A DNA stretch of 6,682 bases from Spirochaetia bacterium (lineage in GTDB: Bacteria > Spirochaetota > Spirochaetia > DTKZ01): NCBI GenBank assembly GCA_031270615.1, contig JAISXE010000366.1, positions 1 through 6,682 of the forward strand, in the 5' to 3' direction. Under the pieces are notes generated by a model that saw only the letters and a program-made list of their open reading frames with translations, was not told where the DNA came from and searched no databases. Positions 1 through 5,484 of this stretch are shown piece by piece. Each line of letters starts with the position of its first letter. The stretch's first letter is position 1. A program made the translations under genes and the position numbers.

Positions 1-7
1 CCGCAGG

Positions 8-67
8 ATCACGGAAATCGTGTGATTGCGCGGGAGTCCGGTAAGCCGCGGCTGCGATTGCGGGCAA
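8..67 (+). repeat. Degenerate copy of the 160-bp downstream repeat
   Basis: Positions 8-18 match 5511-5521 of the downstream array exactly (ATCACGGAAAT), and 43-67 match 5581-5605 at 22 of 25 positions, in the same order and orientation. About 45 bp that lie between these blocks in the array are missing here. It is therefore a shortened, diverged relative of the unit repeated three times at 5482-5961. It sits just upstream of the first operon gene and may extend beyond the left edge. Identity was counted by eye. Confidence 0.7.
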
Positions 68-102
68 ACTTTGCCCCCCTGTTCCGTTTTTCCTGTTTGT
101 GT

Positions 103-108
103 TACACT
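103..108 (+). promoter_or_regulatory. Possible -10 element (TACACT) directly before the operon
   Basis: TACACT matches the sigma-70 -10 consensus at 4 of 6 bases and follows a T-rich stretch (87-100). No good -35 is visible at normal spacing. Only 7 nt separate it from the ATG at 116, so a transcript starting from it would be nearly leaderless. The prediction is weak. Confidence 0.3.
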
Positions 109-115
109 TAGCCGG

Positions 116-748
116 ATGATAGGCATCAAACTTGCCGACGGCAGTTTTTACCCCGTGCTTGATGAGGGCGTCCCAAAAACAAAAAAGCTCACGCTGACGA
201 CCGCGCGGGACAACCAGGACACGGCGCATATCGTGCTTGTGCGGGGAGAACCCGGCGCGAAGGGCGGCGGGCTTGCTTTTATCCGCGAGCTTTTCCTGAG
301 CGGCCTTGGACCCGCGCCTTGCGGAGCGCCGGATATTGAACTCGTTTTGTCCCTGGACGAGAATCTTGTCCTGCAGGCCCGGCTGAATCTGCCGGGGCTT
401 CCTGCCGAAAGCCCGGTCCGGCCCGGCTGGACCTACGAGGCGCCCCGGGGTCCCAAAGGCCGCGTGAAGACAAGGCGGGGAAGGGCGGGGGATTTCGGAG
501 TGGCCTTGAAATACTGGGAATCCGACACGCCCACGTCTATGAGCGGGGAGGAGTTCGCCGCCACGGGCGTCTGGGTCAGGCCCAACGCCGTGTCCCTGGC
601 GGCTTTTGTGCTGCTGGGGCTTTTTGTCTGCGCGGTGCTGGCTTTCGTGTTCTACCAGGTGTTCAGGGCACCGCCCCAGCCGCCTTTGGCGCGGGCGCTT
701 TTCCTTCTGCCGTGTTTCGGCAGGCCGGGAACCAAACGTCGCGAATGA
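116..748 (+). CDS. Membrane-anchored DnaK substrate-binding-domain-like protein
   Basis: This 210-residue protein has two visible parts. Residues about 1-92 read like the beta-sandwich substrate-binding subdomain of DnaK/Hsp70: a V-P-x-x-K-K segment (19-24), then T-T-A-x-D-N-Q (28-34), a V-x-x-G-E turn (42-45), and G-x-x-P-A-P-C-G-A-P-D-I-E (63-75), which parallels the P-A-P-R-G-x-P-Q-I-E stretch of DnaK. The Hsp70 ATPase domain is absent, so it cannot be an ordinary chaperone. A basic, low-complexity linker (100-125) leads to one hydrophobic helix at about 159-183 and a short basic tail. There is no N-terminal signal, so the SBD-like part is probably cytoplasmic. ATG 116 was chosen because similarity starts there; the frame is open upstream to 26, but that part is repeat-derived. 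No Shine-Dalgarno is visible. The stop overlaps the next start (ATGA, 745-748). Peptide or protein binding at the membrane is inferred only from the fold. Confidence 0.75.
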   Translation: MIGIKLADGSFYPVLDEGVPKTKKLTLTTARDNQDTAHIVLVRGEPGAKGGGLAFIRELFLSGLGPAPCGAPDIELVLSLDENLVLQARLNLPGLPAESPVRPGWTYEAPRGPKGRVKTRRGRAGDFGVALKYWESDTPTSMSGEEFAATGVWVRPNAVSLAAFVLLGLFVCAVLAFVFYQVFRAPPQPPLARALFLLPCFGRPGTKRRE

Positions 749-3045
749 AGTCCGGCAAACTGTTTTTCGCCATCGCGGCGGTTTCCGCGAATTTCCTCTG
801 CTGCGGCGAGGCGCCCCAAAACCTCCCCCTGCCGGCGTCGGAGCTTCTGGAAATGATTCGCGGCGACAGGAGCCTCGCCAAAAAAATCGACTTCGCTTCC
901 GCCGGGCTGCGGCCCTATATCCGCGAGCGGCCCGGGGCCGCGTATTACTTTGCCCTCGGGCTGGAAGATCTCGGCATGGACAAAGAGGCGGATTTCCTTC
1001 TGGAACAGACCTTCCGCCACGATACCGGCATTTGGAGAAAACAGGCGGGCAGGGACCTGGCCGCGCGGATGGGGGAAGGCAGGCTGCGCGCCGATTCCTT
1101 GAGCATCGCCCTGCGCTACCGGCAGTTGTATCCCGATGATTTCCGGGCCTCCCTTATCATGATGAAGGCCCTCTGGCTTTCCAGGTCTTTTTTGGATCTG
1201 CTGAAACTGGCGGAGGATTTCACGGCCCGGATTCCTGAGGGCGCCGGCCTGCGGGATTTGGGCGAGGCCCTTTTGTACCGGGCCAGGGCGGAATCAGGGC
1301 TGAACCATCCCCGGTTCCCGCAGACGATACGCAGGCTCTTCTATTCCTGCCCGGGCTCCGGGACCCACGGGGAGGCGTGGAGGGAGTTTTTCGAGGAAGC
1401 CGGGCACGGCAAATCCTTCCCTCAGGACGAGCTGGCCTTTTTCAAGGCGAAAAGCGGCGGGGCCGCAGGCGGGTGGGCGCCGGTTCTCGCGGCCTATGCG
1501 GCGCAAAGCTCCCGCGCGGCGGAGGATCCGGTTTTCCTTCGCGAATACGCCGGGATCCTGCAGCGGGCAGCCGGGTGGAGGAAGGGCATCGACGAGCTTA
1601 ACCGGCTTTTGCCCGGCCTCCGGGCGGACGCGCGCCTTGTCTGCGAGGAGTATCTGGGAAAATTCCACCGCCTGGGCGGGCAGTACGAAAAAAGCATCGC
1701 GGCGTTCCAGAAGGCCCTGGACGCTTTGGGAAACCGCAAAGACATTTTCCCGGCCTCCGAAAACGAAGAGAGCCAGAAAGACAGACTCATCTGGTATCTC
1801 CTGAGCAGCGCGCTGCGCGCTTCCCCCAAAAAAATGCTGGCGGCCCTGCCTTCGTATTTTCCCGTCATCGAAGACCCCGGCTATTTTTCCGATCTCTTTG
1901 AATCCCTGGCCTCCGCCCTTGTCCGCGCAAGGGACTGGGAAAACCTGGCCGCCGCGTATGGGCTTCTGCGCGCCCGTGGTTACGAACAGGAAGCGGGCCG
2001 CTGCGCCTTCCTTCTGGCCTGCGCCATGCGCGGCAAACTCTACGCGCCCGACCAGCCCAGGACCCATGGGCGAGCAGCGGGCGCGGCGAGCGACCAGCCC
2101 GGGACGCATGGGCGAGCAGCGAGCGCAGCGAGCGACCAGCCGGGGCAGGGCCTTCCCGATGCCCGCGCGCTTTTTGAATACGCGCACGCGCGCGGCGAAG
2201 CCTACTACAGAATCCTCGCCGGCCTTATCCTGGAAAAAGACGCAGACGCCGGGCAGTCCGGGGGGCTGGGGTTTATGGCCCCCCCAGGTGGGGGGGAAAG
2301 CCCGCACAGCCCCGACCCCCCGGACGGCGAGGCGGACGCCTACCTGCGCGGCTTCCTGGACTTCGGCCTGAACCGGCGCGCCGCGCGCGCGGCGCGGCCC
2401 ATCCAGCACTCCGTCTCGGCCCACACCCTGACCCTTTTGGCCGAAAGCGAAGCCTCGGAAGGCCGCTACATCGACGCCCTGCGCCTCCTGCAAAGGGCCG
2501 CGCGCAGACCCGGCCTTGTCCCCGGCAGACGGATGCTCGAAGCCCTCTACCCCCAGGCCTTCGCCGGGGAAATGCGCGCCGCCGCGCAAGGCGCGGGCTT
2601 CCCGCCCGAGCTGTTTTACGGCCTGGTACGCGAGGAAAGCTACTTTGACCCAACCATAGGCTCCCACGCCGGCGCCGTCGGCCTTGCCCAGCTCATGCCC
2701 GCCACAGCCGGCGAAATCGCGCTGAAACTCAAAATGCCCTCCCCCCGGCTTACCGACCCCCTCACCAACCTGCGCCTCGGCGCCTATTACCTTCAGGCGC
2801 AGTGGGAACGCTTCGGCGAGGGCGCCCCCGCCCTCGCCGCCTACAACGCGGGCGCCACCCGCGCCCGTGCATGGAAAAAACAGTCGGCGGACCTTCCCGG
2901 CGTCCTTTTCGCGGAAGCCCTCAGCCTGGCGGAAACGCGGGAATACATCCGAAAAGTGCTTGTCTCCGCGGTACATTACGGCTATCTTTATTACCAAAAA
3001 AAACCCCGGCAAACAGTCCGGGAAATATTCAAGGATTTTTTATGA
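745..3045 (+). CDS. slt: Exported soluble-lytic-transglycosylase-like murein hydrolase
   Basis: A 766-residue protein of Slt70-like architecture. It begins with a signal sequence (basic K2/K5, hydrophobic 6-18, then C19-C20, which could be an atypical spirochaetal lipobox). A long helical, TPR-like region follows, with clear repeats near 302-325 and 558-588. The catalytic SLT domain lies at about 615-745. It shows V-R-E-E-S-Y-F-D-P with E631 as the likely catalytic acid, G-x-V-G-L-A-Q-L-M-P-A-T-A, A-A-Y-N-A-G-A, and a late E-T-R-E-Y-I. Family enzymes cleave the MurNAc-GlcNAc bond of peptidoglycan in the periplasm, forming 1,6-anhydro ends. ATG 745 is preferred over an upstream in-frame start at 712 because it opens directly on the signal peptide and overlaps the previous stop, implying translational coupling. 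Two repeat-derived stretches (residues 436-469 and 504-527) interrupt the helical region between helices. The stop overlaps the uppP start. Confidence 0.9.
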   Translation: MKSGKLFFAIAAVSANFLCCGEAPQNLPLPASELLEMIRGDRSLAKKIDFASAGLRPYIRERPGAAYYFALGLEDLGMDKEADFLLEQTFRHDTGIWRKQAGRDLAARMGEGRLRADSLSIALRYRQLYPDDFRASLIMMKALWLSRSFLDLLKLAEDFTARIPEGAGLRDLGEALLYRARAESGLNHPRFPQTIRRLFYSCPGSGTHGEAWREFFEEAGHGKSFPQDELAFFKAKSGGAAGGWAPVLAAYAAQSSRAAEDPVFLREYAGILQRAAGWRKGIDELNRLLPGLRADARLVCEEYLGKFHRLGGQYEKSIAAFQKALDALGNRKDIFPASENEESQKDRLIWYLLSSALRASPKKMLAALPSYFPVIEDPGYFSDLFESLASALVRARDWENLAAAYGLLRARGYEQEAGRCAFLLACAMRGKLYAPDQPRTHGRAAGAASDQPGTHGRAASAASDQPGQGLPDARALFEYAHARGEAYYRILAGLILEKDADAGQSGGLGFMAPPGGGESPHSPDPPDGEADAYLRGFLDFGLNRRAARAARPIQHSVSAHTLTLLAESEASEGRYIDALRLLQRAARRPGLVPGRRMLEALYPQAFAGEMRAAAQGAGFPPELFYGLVREESYFDPTIGSHAGAVGLAQLMPATAGEIALKLKMPSPRLTDPLTNLRLGAYYLQAQWERFGEGAPALAAYNAGATRARAWKKQSADLPGVLFAEALSLAETREYIRKVLVSAVHYGYLYYQKKPRQTVREIFKDFL
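2050..2143 (+). repeat. In-frame tandem 42-bp repeats inside the transglycosylase gene
   Basis: Two adjacent 42-bp units (2050-2091 and 2092-2133) and the first 10 or so bases of a third (from 2134) encode DQPRTHGRAAGAAS, DQPGTHGRAASAAS and DQPGQG. Each carries the core CATGGGCGAGCAGC followed by GAGC-rich sequence and GACCAGCC. The same core flanks a hairpin in the intergenic region at 4202-4250. The unit length is divisible by three, so the reading frame is kept. The encoded residues sit between two predicted helices, where an insertion would be tolerated. Confidence 0.85.
2256..2325. repeat. Nested GC palindrome inside the transglycosylase gene
   Basis: GTCCGGGGGG (2256-2265) and CCCCCCGGAC (2316-2325) form perfect 10-bp arms, extended inwards by GGGG/CCCC after two mismatched positions. 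Between them lies a second palindrome, C7-AGGT-G7 (2279-2296). The stretch encodes a Gly/Pro-rich, low-complexity linker (residues about 504-527) between helical segments. It looks like an inserted element rather than native coding sequence, although its origin is an inference. Confidence 0.7.
3031..3035 (+). promoter_or_regulatory. Shine-Dalgarno of uppP inside the slt 3' end
   Basis: AAGGA lies 6 nt before the ATG at 3042, within the last codons of the upstream gene. It supports the start at 3042 and gives uppP its own ribosome binding site as well as coupling through the ATGA overlap. Confidence 0.7.
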
Positions 3046-3839
3046 CAACACTCCAAGCGATTCTTTTTGGCTGCCTCCAGGGCATCACCGAATTCCTGCC
3101 CGTCTCCTCGTCGGGGCACCTCATACTCCTCAAAAACCTCTTTGGCCTTGAGGAAGTTCCCCGCCTCTTTGACATCCTTCTCCATGTGGCGACGCTCCTC
3201 GTCGTCCTCGTCATTTTCCGCGAAAAAACCGCCCGGCTTCTGGCCACCCTCGGCCGCCTTCTCGCCCGGCGGCGCGCGGAAGAAGACCCAAGAAACCTGC
3301 GCCTTATCCTGGCAATCCTCGCCGCGACCCTCTGCACGGGAACCGCCGGCATCCTGCTCAAAGACATCGACTTTGAATCCCGGCCCAAAATCGTGGCCGC
3401 CTTTCTCCTGGTAACCGCCCTTATCCTCCTGGCAAGCCGCATTTTCCGGAAACACGCAAACCCCGCCCGCACACCCGGCACGCGCGAAGGCATCATCACC
3501 GGCCTGGCCCAAGGCATCGGCGTCCTGCCCGGAATTTCCCGCTCAGGCATCACCATCTCCGCCGCGCTCCTGGCCGGAGTGGGCCGCGCCGAAGCCGGGG
3601 AGTTTTCCTTCCTCCTCTCCATCCCCGCGATTTTGGGCGCCCTGGTCCTCTCCCTCAAAGAATCAGGAAACCTTGCCCAGTCCGTCCCCCCCCTTGCCCT
3701 TGCCGCCGGACTCGCCAGCGCCGCCCTCACCGGCTATATCTGCCTGCGCCTTCTCATGCGCGTGATCCGCGGCGGCAGACTGCACCTCTTCGCCCTGTAC
3801 CTCATACCCGCGGGGATTCTTGGCATTATATTTCTGTAA
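3042..3839 (+). CDS. uppP: Undecaprenyl-diphosphatase (UppP/BacA family)
   Basis: This 265-residue integral membrane protein dephosphorylates undecaprenyl diphosphate to the monophosphate, recycling the lipid carrier for peptidoglycan and other surface glycans. In this family its loss or overexpression alters bacitracin sensitivity. Both signature motifs are intact: Q13-G-I-T-E17-F-L-P-x-S-S-S-G-H26 near the N-terminus and P163-G-I-S-R167-S-G-I-T171 in the second half. The length is close to the E. coli enzyme (273). Most of the chain is hydrophobic, with 7-8 likely membrane helices and a basic cytoplasmic loop near 60-87. The start is set by AAGGA at 3031-3035 and by similarity from M-T-T-L-Q. 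It is the last gene of the operon. A run of eight C (3686-3693) lies in the coding sequence, but the frame is open here. Confidence 0.96.
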   Translation: MTTLQAILFGCLQGITEFLPVSSSGHLILLKNLFGLEEVPRLFDILLHVATLLVVLVIFREKTARLLATLGRLLARRRAEEDPRNLRLILAILAATLCTGTAGILLKDIDFESRPKIVAAFLLVTALILLASRIFRKHANPARTPGTREGIITGLAQGIGVLPGISRSGITISAALLAGVGRAEAGEFSFLLSIPAILGALVLSLKESGNLAQSVPPLALAAGLASAALTGYICLRLLMRVIRGGRLHLFALYLIPAGILGIIFL

Positions 3840-3850
3840 GATCATGGCGC

Positions 3851-3869
3851 GTCCCGGCAAAGCCGGGAC
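3851..3869 (+). other. Hairpin 12 bp after the uppP stop
   Basis: GTCCCGGC-AAA-GCCGGGAC is a perfect 8-bp stem with a 3-nt loop, starting 12 bp after the uppP stop. Its position suits transcript termination or 3'-end protection for the operon. No T-tract follows, so it is not a canonical intrinsic terminator. Confidence 0.5.
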
Positions 3870-3892
3870 CGGGCTTTCCGCTCCAATTCCTC

Positions 3893-3974
3893 AGCCCCTG
3901 CGGGGCTTGCGGGATTTCCGCTGCAATCCCTCGCGCGGGGTTGCCCGCAGGGGAACCGCCTTTGGCGGTTCCCC
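3893..3974. repeat. Two hairpins with a competing 10-bp pairing
   Basis: AGCCCC-TGC-GGGGCT (3893-3907) and GGGGAACCGCC-TTT-GGCGGTTCCCC (3950-3974, 11-bp stem) are both perfect. CCCCTGCGGG (3895-3904) is also the exact reverse complement of CCCGCAGGGG (3944-3953), so the first hairpin can be swapped for a long-range stem that also takes the base of the second. Whether it is transcribed is unknown. Confidence 0.6.
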
Positions 3975-3975
3975 C

Positions 3976-4069
3976 CAAAATGTCGCGCTCTGGGGCCGCA
4001 AGCATGTTCTGCGTTGCGGGAGGCGTTTGGTTTGCAAGCGTCTTTTGGTGACAAGGGCGCAACATTTTG
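3976..4069. repeat. Inverted repeat bounding a 94-bp segment
   Basis: CAAAATGTCGCGC (3976-3988) is the reverse complement of GCGCAACATTTTG (4057-4069) at 12 of 13 positions. Inside it, CCGCAA (3996-4001) and TTGCGG (4014-4019) can also pair. It could be a small inverted-repeat element or a structured RNA. No coding sequence is seen inside. Confidence 0.5.
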
Positions 4070-4152
4070 ACCCCATCCTCCAACCGTGGCTGCTGCCTTT
4101 TAGCGCCGTGGCCGCGGCCGGCGGTGACAAAGACGCGCATTTGCCTTGCAAA
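4031..4152. repeat. Long-range inverted repeat with a 9-nt interruption
   Basis: TTTGCAAGCGTCTTT (4031-4045) pairs perfectly with AAAGACGC (4129-4136) plus TTGCAAA (4146-4152). The 9 nt between the two right-hand blocks belong to another hairpin, GCATTTGC-CTT-GCAAATGC (4137-4155). The arrangement suggests that a small palindrome was inserted into one arm of an older inverted repeat. Confidence 0.5.
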
Positions 4153-4170
4153 TGCGGTGGTGGCATACCC

Positions 4171-4195
4171 CGCGATTTTGCGGGGCAAAATCGCG
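4171..4195. repeat. Perfect 11-bp hairpin with 3-nt loop
   Basis: CGCGATTTTGC-GGG-GCAAAATCGCG is perfect. CCCCGC (4168-4173) and GCGGGG (4179-4184) offer an alternative smaller stem over the same bases. There is no T-tract after it on either strand. Confidence 0.6.
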
Positions 4196-4201
4196 TCCAG
4201 C

Positions 4202-4250
4202 CGGGATGCATGGGCGAGCAGCAATCCTGTCTTCAGGATTGCGACCAGCC
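4202..4250 (+). repeat. Intergenic relative of the slt in-frame element
   Basis: Positions 4202-4222 match 2100-2120 in slt at 20 of 21 bases, including CATGGGCGAGCAGC, and 4241-4250 match 2132-2141 exactly (GCGACCAGCC). Between these shared arms this copy has a 9-bp hairpin (GCAATCCTG-TCTT-CAGGATTGC, 4221-4242) in place of the GAGCGCAGCGAGC centre of the genic copies. It is thus one family with conserved ends and an exchangeable middle. Confidence 0.75.
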
Positions 4251-4272
4251 CCTCGCGCGGAAGAAGTAAGAG

Positions 4273-4291
4273 AAACCACTGACCGCACTGA
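4273..4291 (+). repeat. Upstream copy 1 of the array motif
   Basis: These 19 nt match the opening of array unit 2 (5643-5661, AAACCACTGACCCCACTGA) with a single difference. The match lies on the opposite side of the Rpn gene from the array. Confidence 0.7.
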
Positions 4292-4336
4292 CGAAACGGA
4301 CAAAGGGAAAAGAGTTGTGCCTATTGCCGTAGAAGA

Positions 4337-4348
4337 AAACCACTGACC
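4337..4348 (+). repeat. Upstream copy 2 of the array motif
   Basis: AAACCACTGACC occurs exactly, 64 bp after copy 1 and about 70 bp before the Rpn start codon. Similarity to the array stops soon after this core. Confidence 0.6.
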
Positions 4349-4382
4349 CTTGCAGACAGGCGCCGGCAAGCGCAAACAACCT

Positions 4383-4412
4383 GTGGCACATATACGCAAA
4401 TGGTGGTATACT
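4383..4412 (+). promoter_or_regulatory. Possible promoter of the Rpn gene
   Basis: GTGGCA (4383-4388) and TATACT (4407-4412), separated by 18 bp, resemble -35 (4 of 6) and -10 (5 of 6) boxes. The -10 ends only 6 nt before ATG 4419, so a transcript from it would be leaderless or nearly so. No Shine-Dalgarno is visible, which fits that reading but does not prove it. Confidence 0.4.
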
Positions 4413-4418
4413 GGCAGC

Positions 4419-5447
4419 ATGGTCACGCTGCGGGGAACCCATCATGTTTTTGACCTTGTTTTCAAAAGGAGCATCCAGGAACTCAGCCACAGGGCGGTGG
4501 TCTCTCTGGTGAACGGGCTTTTCGGCACGGACTTCCCGCTCGACAGCGAGGTTTCCTTTCCCAACAGGGAGAAGGTCACCGAGGATTTGAGGCAGATCGT
4601 CTCCGACATGATAGTCATGGTGGCCGGGGAGGTTTTCCACATTGAGGCCCAGATAGACGAGGATCTGAACATGGCCCTGCGGATGTTCCGCTACGGCTAC
4701 CACGAGGCGGTGGGCAGGCCGCAGACAGGCGGGGACGGCAGCATCACGATAGAGTTCCCCCAGGCCCGGATCCTTTTCTGGGAAACAACGCGCAGGACGC
4801 CCGACATGGTCACGCTGCATGTCATATTCCCCGACCGCTCGCGGCACGATTTCCAGGTTCCGGCGTTCAAGGTGCTTGAGCATGATCCCGAGGAGTTCAG
4901 GAGGCTGGGGCTTGCGGCCCTTCTTCCGTTTTACATTTTGAAATACCGCAGACAGGCCGCTGCCGCCCAAAGCCCGCAGGCGCGGCGGGAGCTTGCGCCG
5001 GAAATGGGGAAAACGATGAAAAGCCTTCTTGCCGTGGCAGGGCGGCTTCGGGAACAGGGAATATTGACTGAAGACGACGAAACGTATATATTGGGAGAGA
5101 TGCAGATCCTGTACTCGGAACTTTATGAGCCGTATGAGGAATTGAGGGAGGCGCGCGTGATGATAGAAGACAGACTCGTGAATCCTTATACCAAGTGGAA
5201 GACGCAGCTCGAAGAATTGAAAAAGGAATTCGAAGAATCAAAAAAGAAAGTCGAAGCGTCGAAAAGGAAAGTCGAAGAGTCAGAAAAGAAAGTCGAAGAA
5301 TCAAAAAGGGAACTTGAAGAGTCGAGGCTGGCTACCAGGGTGGAAGACGCGAAAAAACTCATAGAGGGGGGCGTCGCATCGGAGGTTGTTGCCAGGATCC
5401 TCGGCATTACCCCAGAGGATATCGCGAAATACTCAAAAGCCTCGTAA
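4419..5447 (+). CDS. Rpn-family PD-(D/E)XK nuclease / putative transposase
   Basis: A 342-residue protein of the Rpn group (recombination-promoting nucleases, often annotated as PD-(D/E)XK nuclease family transposase). Family members studied in E. coli are DNA endonucleases that promote RecA-independent recombination. The N-terminal F-D-L-V-F-K (11-16) is typical. The catalytic core reads D63 followed by V-F-H-I-E76-A-Q78, the E-x-Q variant usual in this family, and M-F-R-Y-G-Y-H-E (about 87-94) follows. Residues 271-305 are five near-perfect heptads (V-E-E-S-K-K-K type), surely a charged coiled coil. The tail (about 319-339) has the G-V-x-x-E-V-V-A-R-I-L-G-I-T-x-E-D-I pattern common at Rpn C-termini. 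ATG 4419 is chosen because similarity starts just after it; an upstream in-frame TTG at 4350 would add a non-family, basic stretch. It stands alone, bracketed by repeats. It looks intact; the target is unknown. Confidence 0.88.
   Translation: MVTLRGTHHVFDLVFKRSIQELSHRAVVSLVNGLFGTDFPLDSEVSFPNREKVTEDLRQIVSDMIVMVAGEVFHIEAQIDEDLNMALRMFRYGYHEAVGRPQTGGDGSITIEFPQARILFWETTRRTPDMVTLHVIFPDRSRHDFQVPAFKVLEHDPEEFRRLGLAALLPFYILKYRRQAAAAQSPQARRELAPEMGKTMKSLLAVAGRLREQGILTEDDETYILGEMQILYSELYEPYEELREARVMIEDRLVNPYTKWKTQLEELKKEFEESKKKVEASKRKVEESEKKVEESKRELEESRLATRVEDAKKLIEGGVASEVVARILGITPEDIAKYSKAS
5229..5333 (+). repeat. Five 21-bp heptad repeats in the Rpn gene
   Basis: Five consecutive 21-nt units begin at 5229, 5250, 5271, 5292 and 5313, each coding (F/V/L)-E-(E/A)-S followed by charged residues. 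V or L recurs every seventh residue. The nucleotide similarity is close enough that unit number could change by slippage without breaking the frame. Confidence 0.85.
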
Positions 5448-5457
5448 TCCGTGGCAG

Positions 5458-5484
5458 TTTTGCCGGGGCTGCGCCCCGGCAAAA
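5458..5484. repeat. 12-bp palindrome after the Rpn stop
   Basis: TTTTGCCGGGGC-TGC-GCCCCGGCAAAA is a perfect 12-bp stem with a 3-nt loop, beginning 11 bp after the stop. It may stop or protect transcripts from either side, but the T-run comes before rather than after the stem, unlike a standard intrinsic terminator. It differs from the core of the palindrome at 6011-6037 by one compensated base pair and the loop. Confidence 0.7.

Larger units (their letters stand above)
3840..4418. other. Gene-free interval rich in palindromes
   Basis: No reading frame here has a recognisable protein, a plausible ribosome site or the codon pattern of the neighbours. The frames that stay open (for example 3820-4269 +) run through the hairpins. 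The interval holds at least six perfect short-loop hairpins, two longer inverted repeats (3976-3988 with 4057-4069, and 4031-4045 with 4129-4136 plus 4146-4152), one relative of the 42-bp element found in slt, and two copies of the AAACCACTGACC motif. No tRNA fold was seen. Confidence 0.7.

Noticed and set aside
1294..3012. Long open frame of 572 codons on the minus strand
   Set aside because: It lies antisense to the well-supported slt gene, has low-complexity Gly/Arg-rich content, and arises from GC-rich third positions on the other strand.
3820..4269. 149-codon + strand frame after uppP
   Set aside because: It begins inside uppP and its codons are made of hairpin arms; there is no ribosome site and no family resemblance.
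4350..4421. TTG start that would lengthen the Rpn protein by 23 residues
   Set aside because: The extra part is unlike the family, overlaps repeat-motif sequence and the putative promoter, and has no Shine-Dalgarno.
4233..4970. 245-codon minus-strand frame
   Set aside because: It is a shadow of the Rpn gene, running into hairpin sequence, with no recognisable protein features.
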